64,000 nucleotides of DNA from Erythrobacter sp. YT30 (GTDB taxonomy: Bacteria; Pseudomonadota; Alphaproteobacteria; Sphingomonadales; Sphingomonadaceae). Every line of letters begins with the position of its first letter. The first letter of the stretch is position 1. The stretch is from positions 581,501 through 645,500 of the forward strand of contig NZ_LMAF01000002.1 of the NCBI RefSeq assembly GCF_001542875.1, read 5' to 3'. Shown here piece by piece: positions 9,901 through 17,488 of the stretch. The notes under the pieces were generated by a model. The model saw only the letters and a program-made list of their open reading frames with translations. It made no database searches and had not been told where the DNA came from. Both the position numbers and the translations under genes were made by a program.

Positions 9901-10481
9901 CCGTCAACCGTGAAGGTGTTTGTCCGGTCGTTTCCGCCGAGGCAGGAAATACGATCAACGTCGTTGTTCTGCTCAAGGCTGACGCGTGGGTCGATGCGGA
10001 TGATGTCGCGAACGTCGCGCGTGATCGACGGGAACGCTTCAAGCGTTTGCGTATCGAATGCGCTACCAGGGCCGACTGCAACCTGTGTTGCGCGAGCGCG
10101 GGCGCCGGTCACGATAATGGTGTTGCCAGTCGTGCTCTCTTCGAGCAAGAAGTTGAAACCAATGTTGCCCGAGATGTTGGTGTAGACCTCTTCGATGGTC
10201 TGACCTTCAAATCCGGGCGCCGTCACGGTGACGGTGTAGGGGCCGCCAGGTTGCAGAGACTGGATACGGAAGTTGCCGTCTGCGCCGGTTGTTTGCGTGC
10301 GAGTGGCGCCAGTACGCGTGTCGGTAACGGTCGCGGTCGCGTTGGCGATCGGCGCACCAGATGCGTCGGTAACCTCGCCTTCGACGCCCGATGTAATCTG
10401 CTGAGCAGCAGCTGGTGCCGCGACGATGGTTGCGGCAGAGAGAGAAACGACGCTCGCTGCCAAAAGATATTTGAGTTTCAT
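6912..10481 (-). CDS. Oar-like TonB-dependent receptor with N-terminal carboxypeptidase-regulatory-like domain
   Basis: 1189 aa. A Sec signal peptide (MKLKYLLAASVV...APAAAQQ) precedes a CarboxypepD_reg-like beta-sandwich at about 30-110 (VEGEVTDASGAPIANA). A plug domain follows (FDTQTLEAFPS, TFTVDGI, VEYSEFTGCLVNTV) and then a long beta-barrel that ends in phenylalanine (VGVRYEF), as usual for outer-membrane barrels. Two cysteines in the plug (SCLGG and TGCLV) may pair. Oar-type receptors take up or export large substrates; the ligand here is not predictable. A strong terminator follows, and three Pho-box-like heptamers lie about 80-110 bp before the start, so phosphate control is possible. 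It appears monocistronic. Confidence 0.9.
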   Translation of the reverse strand: MKLKYLLAASVVSLSAATIVAAPAAAQQITSGVEGEVTDASGAPIANATATVTDTRTGATRTQTTGADGNFRIQSLQPGGPYTVTVTAPGFEGQTIEEVYTNISGNIGFNFLLEESTTGNTIIVTGARARATQVAVGPGSAFDTQTLEAFPSITRDVRDIIRIDPRVSLEQNNDVDRISCLGGNDRTNTFTVDGIVQSDTFGLNGTPFAARNSLPLPFDVIDQISVEFAPFDVEYSEFTGCLVNTVTKAGSNEFHGSAFFTYFDSGLFANNLDGQELSANEEKRWGVTLNGPIIPDRLFFSFGYEEADLTQGNNFGPAGGGFTNESNAISQAQFDRFAQIANDVYGQDVGGYPTSLPEGNVRYFGRLDAVINEDHRIEATYQRLEETNVESDGGGLGPLITGLNSFEDEGTASDYYSVRLYSQWSDSISTELRVSRSEVGDIQGPVGFGEAQSDNPTPRLVVGVAPDGTPTSDGGVTNQNGALSTGPQIFRSANQLDQKIDQARFQLNYDAGGGHFLKFGAEINDLEVFNLFAINATGTIYFDGLDNFAAGIVAPGTESGVFQDVDDLVGGGDVGGATIRSSIDGDINNAAARFSRRIYSVYAQDEWQATDQLAINAGVRVQLYDGGAPRANPNFFDRYGFTNRVSFGQLGPVVLPRLSATYEFDNDGFFSNSRLTGGVGIFSGGDPVVYFSNAFSNDGFASADGDTFDAECAGFANPDGTFDVLQGGQFAGFPQCAVEAAANVAGSGGFDVQSTDPDFDVPTVTRASLAFQTTFGTESGFFSDWQLQLDYIYSRFNNNINFVDLSQAPDVRTNGGFTVDGRPIYQAVDATATGCNAVLQGTGGTPPVYTGLTAECFNTRRDDNIQLTNGRSSDSHSASIILSKDFQSGLLTSGGSTRVQFGYAFTDSNNARNNQSSTATSSFDVTAAFDRQDPVVSTATTETRHNFTAAVNFREQFFDGYDTNLGIFFRAREGRPYSLTFDGGGVFADSASGSDNALFYIPTGVNDANLSDFSGLGFSATQVAALQAAQDEAVQATVDYLANSAVGDECSFNPGETIRRNTCRNDWHVDMDLRISQEIPFIGSLTGIADDRIEVFADFANFLNLLDSGANLLRSRGGFNGLVDIADAGIEILNPDDLVPGDDIDDTIEVNGVDPQGRYVIGGFNPDDQTTIAINPSAWRIQVGVRYEF

Positions 10482-10837
10482 GGTTTAGCCCCTGAACACA
10501 TTGGAGAAGGAATTTGTGTGTTTGACGCGGCTCCCCCTAGGAGCGCTCCGCTTCGGAAAAGCGACTGTTTTGTGACAATCGTGTGACATGAAGCCTGGGC
10601 CGGAGGCACAAAGCCAAGCGAAATCAATCCATCCACAGGCTAAGCCTAGGATTCCCGTGGGGAAATGGGCTTGTGTTGCAAGTGCGCCACGAACTGACGA
10701 TTTTTGCCCGATTTCTTAGCCTGTCTCGATAGAGCGTTCTAAATCGTGGGCAGGCCGATTTTGCCCGAAAAATTGACGCTTTTCTAGCGCAGTTGTTCTT
10801 AGGGTCGGCCCGTTAATGCTCACGCGATTCGATGTCG
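10482..10837. other. 356-bp intergenic region between receptor and oxygenase genes
   Basis: No credible gene. It is the promoter region of the TonB receptor and contains the heptamer repeats listed separately. The part next to the oxygenase has several A/T-rich runs (TTTTTCGGGC on the minus strand) but no clear terminator hairpin. Confidence 0.6.
10561..10589 (-). promoter_or_regulatory. Pho-box-like triple direct repeat upstream of the TonB-dependent receptor
   Basis: On the minus strand three heptamers, ATGTCAC, TTGTCAC and CAGTCGC, start exactly 11 bp apart, separated by ACGA and AAAA. PhoB binding sites are direct repeats of a TGTCA-type heptamer with 11-bp periodicity, so the form matches. 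The third heptamer is weaker. The site lies 80-108 bp upstream of the receptor start. Binding by PhoB is inference. Confidence 0.5.
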
Positions 10838-11782
10838 TTAGGCGAGATTAATCTCGCGCAGTCTTTGCATGAGGAAATCGTGCGAACTAATCGCCTCGGG
10901 CGGCGTTTCCCAGCAATCCCCGCCAGTGCAGTTTGCAAGCGGTTCAATTACATAATCGGGCCTGAAATGCAGAAAAAACGGCATTGAATAACGCGATCTT
11001 TGCGCTGCTGGTCCTTTCGGATTGACGACGCGATGCGTGGTGGAAACAAGCCTACCATTGGTGAGCCGCTCCAACATGTCGCCGACATTGATGACGAGGG
11101 CGCCCTCAGGGACGTCGACCGCATGCCATTCACCGGCCTTGGTGAGCAGTTCGAGACCTGCCTCCTCCGCACCCAGCAATAGAGTAATCGTGTTGATATC
11201 GCCGTGCGCAGCAGCTCTGATGGCACCTTCAGGCGCATCTGGGCCAAGCGGTGGATAATGAAGGAGGCGCATGACCGAATTGCCGTCTTCTACCGTTGCC
11301 GCGAAGAAATCGCGCGGGAGATCAAGGTGAAGCGCAATCGCTTCGAGAACACGCAGGCCTGCATTTTCAAATGCCGCGTACAGCTCGCGGAATACTGGTT
11401 CGAATGTGTCGATCTCGTCAGGCCACACATTGGGCGCCATAAACTCGCTTAGGGCGTGACCCTTCGGCAAATCGCGCCCGACATGCCAAAATTCTTTTAG
11501 GTCGAAAACCGACGCGTCCTTCGCCTTTTCCGTTCCAAACGGAGTGTACCCGCGCGCACCGCCGCCACCGTCCAATTTGTACGATTGCTTAACTTCCGGC
11601 GGCAGCGCAAAGAACTTCTTCGAGTTGGCCTCTGCCCGGTCAATCAGCTCTTGCGAAATGCCATGATCGCGAACCACTGCAAAACCGAATTCGGCAAAGC
11701 TGCGGCCCAGCTCGTCGGCGATCTCTTCGAGCGGCTGCGCCAGCGATACGCTGGCGATATTGATATCTGCGGTCTGTGTCAT
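10838..11782 (-). CDS. 2-oxoglutarate/Fe(II)-dependent oxygenase, isopenicillin-N-synthase family
   Basis: 314 aa. The N-terminal DIOX_N region (SFAEFGFAVVRDHGI) is followed by a double-stranded beta-helix fold. The iron ligands are His193 and Asp195 (AAHGDINT) and His250 (STTHRVVNP). Arg264 and Ser266 in RYSMPF form the co-substrate RxS motif. Length and motifs are complete, so it should be active. The family covers flavonoid-, ethylene- and antibiotic-related oxidations and many uncharacterised bacterial enzymes; the substrate cannot be named. It lies 54 bp downstream of the nucleoside transporter on the same strand and could be co-transcribed with it, which would hint at a nucleoside-like substrate (weak inference). 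Confidence 0.85.
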   Translation of the reverse strand: MTQTADINIASVSLAQPLEEIADELGRSFAEFGFAVVRDHGISQELIDRAEANSKKFFALPPEVKQSYKLDGGGGARGYTPFGTEKAKDASVFDLKEFWHVGRDLPKGHALSEFMAPNVWPDEIDTFEPVFRELYAAFENAGLRVLEAIALHLDLPRDFFAATVEDGNSVMRLLHYPPLGPDAPEGAIRAAAHGDINTITLLLGAEEAGLELLTKAGEWHAVDVPEGALVINVGDMLERLTNGRLVSTTHRVVNPKGPAAQRSRYSMPFFLHFRPDYVIEPLANCTGGDCWETPPEAISSHDFLMQRLREINLA

Positions 11783-11836
11783 GATGTCTATCTAATCCGT
11801 CGATCGGGGATTTTCCATCGGTATCGCGAAGGGCGA

Positions 11837-13030
11837 TCAAAGGGGCAGGAACAGGCTCGCTAGCGCCGCGCTCATCAAATTGGCGAGACTTCCTGCAGCT
11901 AGCGCCTTAAGCCCAAGCCGAGCGATCACGGGCCTTTGATTGGGTGCAAGGCCACCAGTCACCGCCATCTGGATTGCGATGGATGAGAAATTCGCAAATC
12001 CGCAGAGCGCAAAGGTTACAATCGAGCGGCTACGTTCGGTCAGCCCCTCAACTGCACCCAATTCAATGAAGGCCACAAATTCGTTGAGCACAATCTTGGT
12101 ACCGAACAATCCACCTGCAATCTGCGCCTGGTCCCAGTCCGAAATTCCGATAAGAAACATGACTGGGGCAAAGACGTATCCGAGTAATTGCTGGAACGAG
12201 ATATCGGGATAGCCAAACCAGCCACCGATCCCGCTCAGCATACCGTTCGCCAACGCGACGAGCGCGACAAACACCATCACCATAGCGCCAACGGCAACGG
12301 CCAGCTTGACGCCGGTAGTTGTTCCTTGCGCGGCAGCTTCAATGATATTGGCGGGCTTTTCGCCCTCTTCGAATGTTTCTGAGACGGTAACATTCGAGAG
12401 CTCTTTGTCGTGAGCCGCGGCTTCTTCGGGGTCATCCGGCATGATGATCTTGGCCATCAAGATACCGCCCGGTGCCGACATAAAGGCAGCGGCGAGCAGG
12501 TATGGCACCGCGTCATCCCCAAGGAACGAGGCATAGGCGGCAAGGATCGTCCCTGCCACGCCCGCCATTCCGACGCACATCAATGTAAATAAACGCGACG
12601 GCGGCAGGGCGGCGAGGTAGGGCCGAACTACGAGAGGACTTTCTGATTGGCCGACAAAGATGTTGGCTGCACTACCCAATGCCTCAACCTTGCTGATGCC
12701 AGTTACCCATCCAATCGCACCCCCCAGCCAGCGAACCAGTCGCTGCATGATGCCGAGATAGTAGAGGATAGACACCAGCGCCGCGAAAAATACGATCACC
12801 GGCAGCGCCGCAATAAGGAACGTGTTGGCAAAAGGGTTTTGACCCATCGGCCCAAACAAGGTCTCAATCCCCTGCACCGAATAGCTGAGCAAAGCGATGA
12901 CCCCGTCAGACAGGAATTTGATAACCGTCACGCCGAAATCGGTCCTGAGCACGAGTACTGCCATAACTGCCTGAAGGGCGAAGGCCGCCCCAACAACACG
13001 CAAATTGATGTTGCGCTTTCCTGATGACAA
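11837..13030 (-). CDS. NupC/CNT-family nucleoside transporter (start uncertain)
   Basis: 397 aa from the TTG at 13030. The concentrative nucleoside transporter core is complete: FVGQSESPLV, the gating and transport helices (SAPGGILMAK), GTKIVLNEF and CGFANFSSIAIQ near the end. It imports nucleosides with a cation gradient across the inner membrane. In this family a first helix precedes the point where the TTG start falls. The same frame stays open upstream to about 13192 and encodes exactly such a helix (YIYSIAGIIAILAIAFLL) joined to SSGKRNINLR, yet it contains no ATG, GTG or TTG. Translation may therefore begin at a rare codon such as ATT or ATC, or a base may be wrong. Confidence 0.85.
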   Translation of the reverse strand: MSSGKRNINLRVVGAAFALQAVMAVLVLRTDFGVTVIKFLSDGVIALLSYSVQGIETLFGPMGQNPFANTFLIAALPVIVFFAALVSILYYLGIMQRLVRWLGGAIGWVTGISKVEALGSAANIFVGQSESPLVVRPYLAALPPSRLFTLMCVGMAGVAGTILAAYASFLGDDAVPYLLAAAFMSAPGGILMAKIIMPDDPEEAAAHDKELSNVTVSETFEEGEKPANIIEAAAQGTTTGVKLAVAVGAMVMVFVALVALANGMLSGIGGWFGYPDISFQQLLGYVFAPVMFLIGISDWDQAQIAGGLFGTKIVLNEFVAFIELGAVEGLTERSRSIVTFALCGFANFSSIAIQMAVTGGLAPNQRPVIARLGLKALAAGSLANLMSAALASLFLPL

Positions 13031-13230
13031 GAGAAAGGCGATGGCAAGGATCGCGATGATCCCGGCAATACTATAGATATAGGGTGAGATGGTTGTGTTT
13101 CGCCGCTCGTCCGGCGGCGCCCCCGAAAGTTGATCCCGTGACCGATACGGTTGGCATTTTGCGAACGCGAGCGCAATGGGTTTGCGCCCTAGTCAGTCCA
13201 CAGCTCAAATCGGGCTGGCTTTTCTTTTTA

Positions 13231-13256
13231 TACCGCCCTGCCTAACCATGGCGGTA
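13231..13256 (+). promoter_or_regulatory. Inverted repeat reaching into the start codon of the yhhQ-type gene
   Basis: TACCGCC (13231-13237) and GGCGGTA (13250-13256) are perfect 7-nt arms with a 12-nt loop. The last base of the right arm is the A of the ATG start. There is no good Shine-Dalgarno sequence in front of the start. The hairpin may control translation initiation or be a protein-binding site; neither is shown. Confidence 0.35.
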
Positions 13257-13957
13257 TGAACGAAGCTGCTGCCAAGCCTACAACCGCGCCCGCTGCCAAT
13301 TCGGCGGGGACCACAATGCCAACCGGACTATTTGCCTTTTTGATCCTGTATGGCGGGATGACAGTGCTGGCGGGCGTCGTCGCATTCAAACAGGTGCAAT
13401 TGTGGCCCAGCCAACTGGCGGTTGAAGCGGGAATTTTCCCGTTCCTGCTGCTCGTTGTGATCTCAAGCACCATCTCGCAGCTTTACGGCAAGGCCATGGC
13501 GCAAAAGCTGGTGTGGTGGGGATTTGTTCCGCTGCTACTTTCAGCCGCGCTGATCTATCTCGTGCTGAGCCTCCCGCCCTCTCCGGAAATGACTGAGTTT
13601 CGAGGGGAGGACTTATCTGCGTTCGAACGCGTTCTCGGCCAGACACCGCGCATTTTGATGGCTGGCCCTGCAGCCTATATTACGTCGCTGCTGCTCAACA
13701 TCTGGATCTTCAACCGGCTGCGCGGAAGCGGTGAAGCAACCACATTTGGACTGATGGCGCGAGGCGCCATCGCATCTGCTCTTAGCCAGGCGCTCGATTC
13801 CGTCATCTTCATCACACTCGCTTTTTACGGCGAATTTGACATCACCAACCTGCTCATTGGGCAAGTTTTGGCGAAGGTGACACTGAGTGTCATACTGGTG
13901 CCATTTCTCATTACCTTCGGGGTGCGCGCGGCGACCTGGCTGGATGGCCGCGATTAG
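13256..13957 (+). CDS. Queuosine precursor transporter (VUT family, YhhQ-like)
   Basis: 233 aa, integral membrane protein with about six hydrophobic segments. Recognisable family features are an early segment LFAFLILYGGMTVLAGVVA, the VEAGIFPFLLLV stretch, and the C-terminal ALDSVIFITLAFYG motif followed by another helix. E. coli YhhQ imports 7-cyano-7-deazaguanine (preQ0) or preQ1 for tRNA queuosine. The N-terminus carries a 20-residue Ala/Pro/Thr-rich extension. The 3' end overlaps ysxC by 4 nt, tail to tail, sharing stop-codon bases. Confidence 0.85.
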   Translation: MNEAAAKPTTAPAANSAGTTMPTGLFAFLILYGGMTVLAGVVAFKQVQLWPSQLAVEAGIFPFLLLVVISSTISQLYGKAMAQKLVWWGFVPLLLSAALIYLVLSLPPSPEMTEFRGEDLSAFERVLGQTPRILMAGPAAYITSLLLNIWIFNRLRGSGEATTFGLMARGAIASALSQALDSVIFITLAFYGEFDITNLLIGQVLAKVTLSVILVPFLITFGVRAATWLDGRD

Positions 13958-14640
13958 CTCGCAGCGAACCAACCCTCACCCAAAGCATCAGCGACAACAG
14001 CTGCTCTTAGCGCTTCGATACCCATTCCTTTTTCTGCGCTTGTGAGATGTAATTCGGGATAGGCGGCGGGCCGTTTGCGGATTTCATCGGCTACTTTTTG
14101 CGCGGTTTTCGTAAGATCTGATGCTTTGATCTTGTCGGTCTTTGTCAGCACGACGCGATATCCGACAGCTGCCTCGTCGAGCATTTTCATCATGTCGCGG
14201 TCGACATCCTTCAGTCCATGCCTGCTATCGACCAGCACCAGATTACGCGCGAGAACCTGCCGGCCGCGGAGGTAACTTTTGACAAGGCTCTTCCACCGTT
14301 CAACGATTTTGACAGGCGCTTTGGCAAAGCCATATCCCGGCATGTCGACAAGTCTGAATTGTGTCGGTTCGCCCACTTCGAAGAAATTTAGCTCCTGGGT
14401 TCGGCCCGGTGTCACAGATGCGCGTGCAATTGCCTTGCGACCAGTGAGCGCATTAAGGAGCGAGGATTTACCGACATTCGACCGACCGCAGAATGCAATC
14501 TCGGGCACCGTTGGGTCGGGAAGGAATTTTAGCTGTGGGGCAGACAGCAGGAAGTCTACCCGGCCTGAGAACAGTCGGGATGCAGCTTTTTCACGCAGCT
14601 GTTGTTCGCGCTCTTCAATAGAGGGTAAGCTCGCGTTCAA
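13954..14640 (-). CDS. ysxC: Ribosome biogenesis GTP-binding protein YsxC/EngB
   Basis: 228 aa. G-domain motifs are in order: G1 GRSNVGKSS (about residues 52-60), G2 region TPGRTQELNFF, G3 DMPGYG and G4 TKTDKI. EngB is an essential GTPase of large-subunit ribosome assembly. An N-terminal extension of about 45 residues (EEREQQLREKAASRLF) is common in alphaproteobacteria. The gene overlaps yidC by 4 nt (ATGA), placing it at the end of the rpmH-rnpA-yidD-yidC operon, the usual order in this group. Confidence 0.93.
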   Translation of the reverse strand: MNASLPSIEEREQQLREKAASRLFSGRVDFLLSAPQLKFLPDPTVPEIAFCGRSNVGKSSLLNALTGRKAIARASVTPGRTQELNFFEVGEPTQFRLVDMPGYGFAKAPVKIVERWKSLVKSYLRGRQVLARNLVLVDSRHGLKDVDRDMMKMLDEAAVGYRVVLTKTDKIKASDLTKTAQKVADEIRKRPAAYPELHLTSAEKGMGIEALRAAVVADALGEGWFAAS

Positions 14641-16412
14641 GCCTTGCTGTCCGCTTCGGCTGCTTTTTCCTTAGCCTTTTCCGCTTTCTCCTTTTCCGCC
14701 GCCGCTTTCAGCTGCGGATGGCGCGAATAAAGGTAGGTTTGTTGAGCAAGGGTGAGCACGTTGGACGTTACCCAGTAAAGCAGGAGACCGGCCGCGAATG
14801 GCGCCATCACAAACATCAAAACCCACGGCATGATGTTGAAAATCTGCTGCTGCATCGGATCCATCGTCGATGGATTCAGTTTGAACGTTAGCCACATGGT
14901 CACACCAAGCAAGACCGCCAGAACGCCGATACCGAGGAAGCCAGGAACCTCAAACGGCAGCAGACCGAACAGGTTCAGGATCGTCCACGGATCGGGCGCG
15001 GAAAGATCTTTGATCCAGAAGGGGATGAATTCTTCATGCCGCATCTCAATCGCGAGGATCAGAACTTTATAGAGGGCAAAGAAGATCGGGATCTGAATGA
15101 GAAGCGGCAGACATCCGGCGAGCGGATTGACGCCTTCATCCTTATACAGCTTCATGATCTCTTGCTGTTGCTGCTGTTTGTCGTCCTTAAATCGCTCTTG
15201 AATTTGCTTCATTTTCGGCTGGACGGCTTTCATCTGCGCCATTGATGCAAACTGTTTTTGCGCGATGGGGAAGAGCAGGCCGCGGATAACAAATGTGAGC
15301 GCGATAATCGCGACGCCGAAATTGCCGATCAGCCCGAATATCGTTTTCAAAAGCCAGAGCATCGGCTTTTCAAGGAACCAGAACCAACCCCACGAAATCG
15401 CCAGATCAAACTGCGCGATGCCATCTGTTTCAGCATAGGCATCAAGAACAGCGCTTTCCTTCGCACCGGCAAACAGCTTGGTCGATTGGGTCAGCGTATC
15501 GCCTGCGGCAACGGTAACCGGTGCATAGCTGATATCGGCGCGGTAAAGGCCATTGCTTAGGCGGCGGAAAGCAGGCTCTGCAGCGCCCGTTTCTGGAATA
15601 AGAGCGGAAAGCCAATACCGATCAGTAAAGCCGATCCAATCCACCGCGCCTTCGGGCCGATAAGGATTTCTGGCATCGGTAGGCAGATCATCATAGCCAT
15701 AATCTTCATCAATCGTCCCGTCGAACGAGCCGATTGGCCCAGCATGGACAAGCCATTCATCAGGCGAGGCATTGGTAATTGAGCGATCAAGAAGAGCAAA
15801 TGGTTGAACAATCGCCGCGCCTTCGCCGGTATTCTCAACCTTCTGCACCGCATTGATCATGAACTGATCATCGATTGTATAGGTGATCGAATACGTGATG
15901 CCGTTTTCGGCGGAATGCGTCAGCGTCACCGGAGTTTCAGGCGACAGGATATCGCCATCAGCGACCCATTTGGTGCTGCTCGGCAGGCGCTTGCCCTCCA
16001 CGATAAATCCGAACTCGGCAAAGTACTGGTCACCCGTGCGCGCCGGGGCGAACAGCTGCACGTTTCCGGACGTTTTATCGACTGTCTGGTTGTAGTCATT
16101 CAGTACCACATCATCGATACGCGCGCCAATAAGGTTGATCGAACCTCGGACGCGCGGTGCATCAATACGCACGCGATCTGCGGTGCCAAGCGCTGCGCCA
16201 AGCTCCAATGGACCGTGCGGCGCGACATCCGCGCCAAGATCTACTGGCGCGCCGCTGGCAGTCGCGGTGGCAGGCGCTTCTTCTTCGCCAGTGCCGGTAA
16301 CAGACGCCGTCACCGATGCCTCTGGATAAAGGAACCGCATGCCCAGATCCCAGCCGAGAATAAGCAGGCCGGAAAGCACGACGGCGAGAATAAGATTGCG
16401 TTGATTGTCCAA
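14637..16412 (-). CDS. yidC: Membrane protein insertase YidC
   Basis: 591 aa, long Gram-negative form. The first membrane anchor is NLILAVVLSGLLILGWDL, then comes a periplasmic domain of about 290 residues (VDWIGFTDRYWL is a typical segment), and then the conserved C-terminal insertase core with FGVAIIALTFVIRGLLFP, PLLIQIPIFFALYKV and the last helices. The C-terminus is rich in Lys, Glu and Ala, the ribosome-contacting tail. It inserts inner-membrane proteins alone or with SecYEG. The start is a TTG at 16412; no better ATG keeps the first helix. Confidence 0.95.
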   Translation of the reverse strand: MDNQRNLILAVVLSGLLILGWDLGMRFLYPEASVTASVTGTGEEEAPATATASGAPVDLGADVAPHGPLELGAALGTADRVRIDAPRVRGSINLIGARIDDVVLNDYNQTVDKTSGNVQLFAPARTGDQYFAEFGFIVEGKRLPSSTKWVADGDILSPETPVTLTHSAENGITYSITYTIDDQFMINAVQKVENTGEGAAIVQPFALLDRSITNASPDEWLVHAGPIGSFDGTIDEDYGYDDLPTDARNPYRPEGAVDWIGFTDRYWLSALIPETGAAEPAFRRLSNGLYRADISYAPVTVAAGDTLTQSTKLFAGAKESAVLDAYAETDGIAQFDLAISWGWFWFLEKPMLWLLKTIFGLIGNFGVAIIALTFVIRGLLFPIAQKQFASMAQMKAVQPKMKQIQERFKDDKQQQQQEIMKLYKDEGVNPLAGCLPLLIQIPIFFALYKVLILAIEMRHEEFIPFWIKDLSAPDPWTILNLFGLLPFEVPGFLGIGVLAVLLGVTMWLTFKLNPSTMDPMQQQIFNIMPWVLMFVMAPFAAGLLLYWVTSNVLTLAQQTYLYSRHPQLKAAAEKEKAEKAKEKAAEADSKA

Positions 16413-16482
16413 GACGTAAGCTCGTTATCTGGTGACGATTAAGTGTGTTATGTAAGTATGACAGTTGCCATTTCCAGTCCTC

Positions 16483-16692
16483 TCAAGGAACCGGATCATG
16501 GCCACTGCCCCCCCATGGGTGACAGCGCCCTATACGCTTTGCCGCCAGCCATCCACCCTTGATCGCACCGTGCTTTTGCAATGCTTGGATTGCATATTCG
16601 CTACAAGAGGGAGCAAAGCGGCAAGTCGGTGGTAGAATGCGGGAGGGCCCAAGCTGCCATCCGCGAGCGATCCAGATCAGGACTTGCTTCAT
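16483..16692 (-). CDS. yidD: Membrane protein insertion efficiency factor YidD
   Basis: 69 aa. The hallmark motif [23 protein letters not shown] is present (family pattern C-R-F-x-P-S-C-S-x-Y), as is the C-terminal [14 protein letters not shown]. YidD is a small amphipathic inner-membrane protein that assists YidC. The ATG overlaps the rnpA stop by 4 nt. A gap of 70 nt separates it from yidC. Confidence 0.93.
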   Translation of the reverse strand: MKQVLIWIARGWQLGPSRILPPTCRFAPSCSEYAIQALQKHGAIKGGWLAAKRIGRCHPWGGSGHDPVP

Positions 16693-17069
16693 TTTCGAGC
16701 GGCTCTGTTGCCTCTGCGGGGTCTGCGAGCGCTATCGCCTTTCCCTTCAGCTGCTCGGGTGAGTGCTGCGTCCAATTCCTCGGCCATGCGCGAAAAATCA
16801 CGTTCCACACCGCCTGCCCGGCCGATCAAAACATGATCGTGATTGTCGAGCCCCCTGTCCGGCAGAGCTGCGCGCAAGAGCTCACGAAAGCGCCGCTTCA
16901 TGCGATTGCGCACGATAGCATTACCGATCTTCTTCGTTACAGTGATGCCATACCGCATGCCCTCATCACCATTGGGCCGTGTCAGCAGCACAAAGCCAGG
17001 CCGCGCGTTGCGCAAGCCTTTATTGGCAGCAAGAAAATCGGAGCGCTTGGTAAGAACGGAAAGGGTCAT
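16689..17069 (-). CDS. rnpA: Ribonuclease P protein component
   Basis: 126 aa from the ATG at 17069 ([18 protein letters not shown]). The frame is open further upstream to 17114, but that extension contains a strong hairpin and is not conserved in the family. The RNR signature [15 protein letters not shown] is clear. RnpA binds the catalytic RNase P RNA and helps process tRNA 5' ends. The C-terminus is an Arg-rich tail. It is second in the rpmH operon; the leader between rpmH and rnpA holds the hairpin described separately. Confidence 0.92.
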   Translation of the reverse strand: MTLSVLTKRSDFLAANKGLRNARPGFVLLTRPNGDEGMRYGITVTKKIGNAIVRNRMKRRFRELLRAALPDRGLDNHDHVLIGRAGGVERDFSRMAEELDAALTRAAEGKGDSARRPRRGNRAARK

Positions 17070-17082
17070 CAATAGTCGCACT

Positions 17083-17111
17083 ACAACAAACAGGCTCCCT
17101 AAGGGAGCCTG
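17083..17111 (-). terminator. Terminator-like hairpin between rpmH and rnpA (putative attenuator)
   Basis: On the minus strand CAGGCTCCC, a TTA loop and GGGAGCCTG form a perfect 9-bp stem, immediately followed by TTTGTTGT. It lies after the rpmH stop and 14 nt before the rnpA ATG. It could reduce read-through so that L34 is made in excess over RnpA. Confidence 0.5.
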
Positions 17112-17195
17112 CAAGCCCTACCGGGCGCTCACACCGATGCGGCCTTTAGGCAGCAAGAGCGAGAATTTCGCACCCCTGACAGGGTGCTCAAAAAA

Positions 17196-17330
17196 TTAAG
17201 CCGTCAGTTTCTTGCGACCGCGGCGGCGACGTGCGCGCAGCAGTTTACGACCACCGACAGTGGCTTTGCGTGCGAAGAAACCATGGCGACGCTTGCGCAC
17301 AAGATTGCTGGGCTGGAAAGTCCGCTTCAT
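17196..17330 (-). CDS. rpmH: 50S ribosomal protein L34
   Basis: 44 aa, reading [18 protein letters not shown] at the start and ending GRKKLTA. Length and composition (over one third Arg and Lys) are those of L34, a small protein buried in 23S rRNA. It heads the conserved operon with rnpA, yidD, yidC and ysxC. Confidence 0.97.
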   Translation of the reverse strand: MKRTFQPSNLVRKRRHGFFARKATVGGRKLLRARRRRGRKKLTA

Positions 17331-17488
17331 TTCGACCTCGAATAATCTAGCTGATGTCGTGGCCGCCAAAACACTTGCCGGGTCTCAACATCGGGAAAAA
17401 TAATCGCGCGGCGCAGAGCCGCCAAACGATTCAATCAGGCGCGCGCAGTTATGGGATGGCGACGTATGAGTCAAGCAGACACTTGGCC

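Noticed and set aside
9357..10586. 409-codon open frame on the plus strand opposite the TonB-dependent receptor
   Set aside because: It is antisense to a protein with clear signal peptide, plug and barrel. The translation has no recognisable domain and reflects codon bias of the real gene.
12928..13176. Separate small gene upstream of the nucleoside transporter
   Set aside because: The frame is Arg/Ser-rich and overlaps the much more convincing in-frame helix extension of the transporter.
13200..13256. preQ1 riboswitch in front of the yhhQ-type gene
   Set aside because: The leader lacks the A-rich tail and conserved loop of preQ1-I; only a simple hairpin is visible.
17170..17187. Hairpin GCACCC/GGGTGC just after rpmH as terminator
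   Set aside because: On the minus strand the T-run comes before, not after, the stem, so it does not fit an intrinsic terminator of rpmH.
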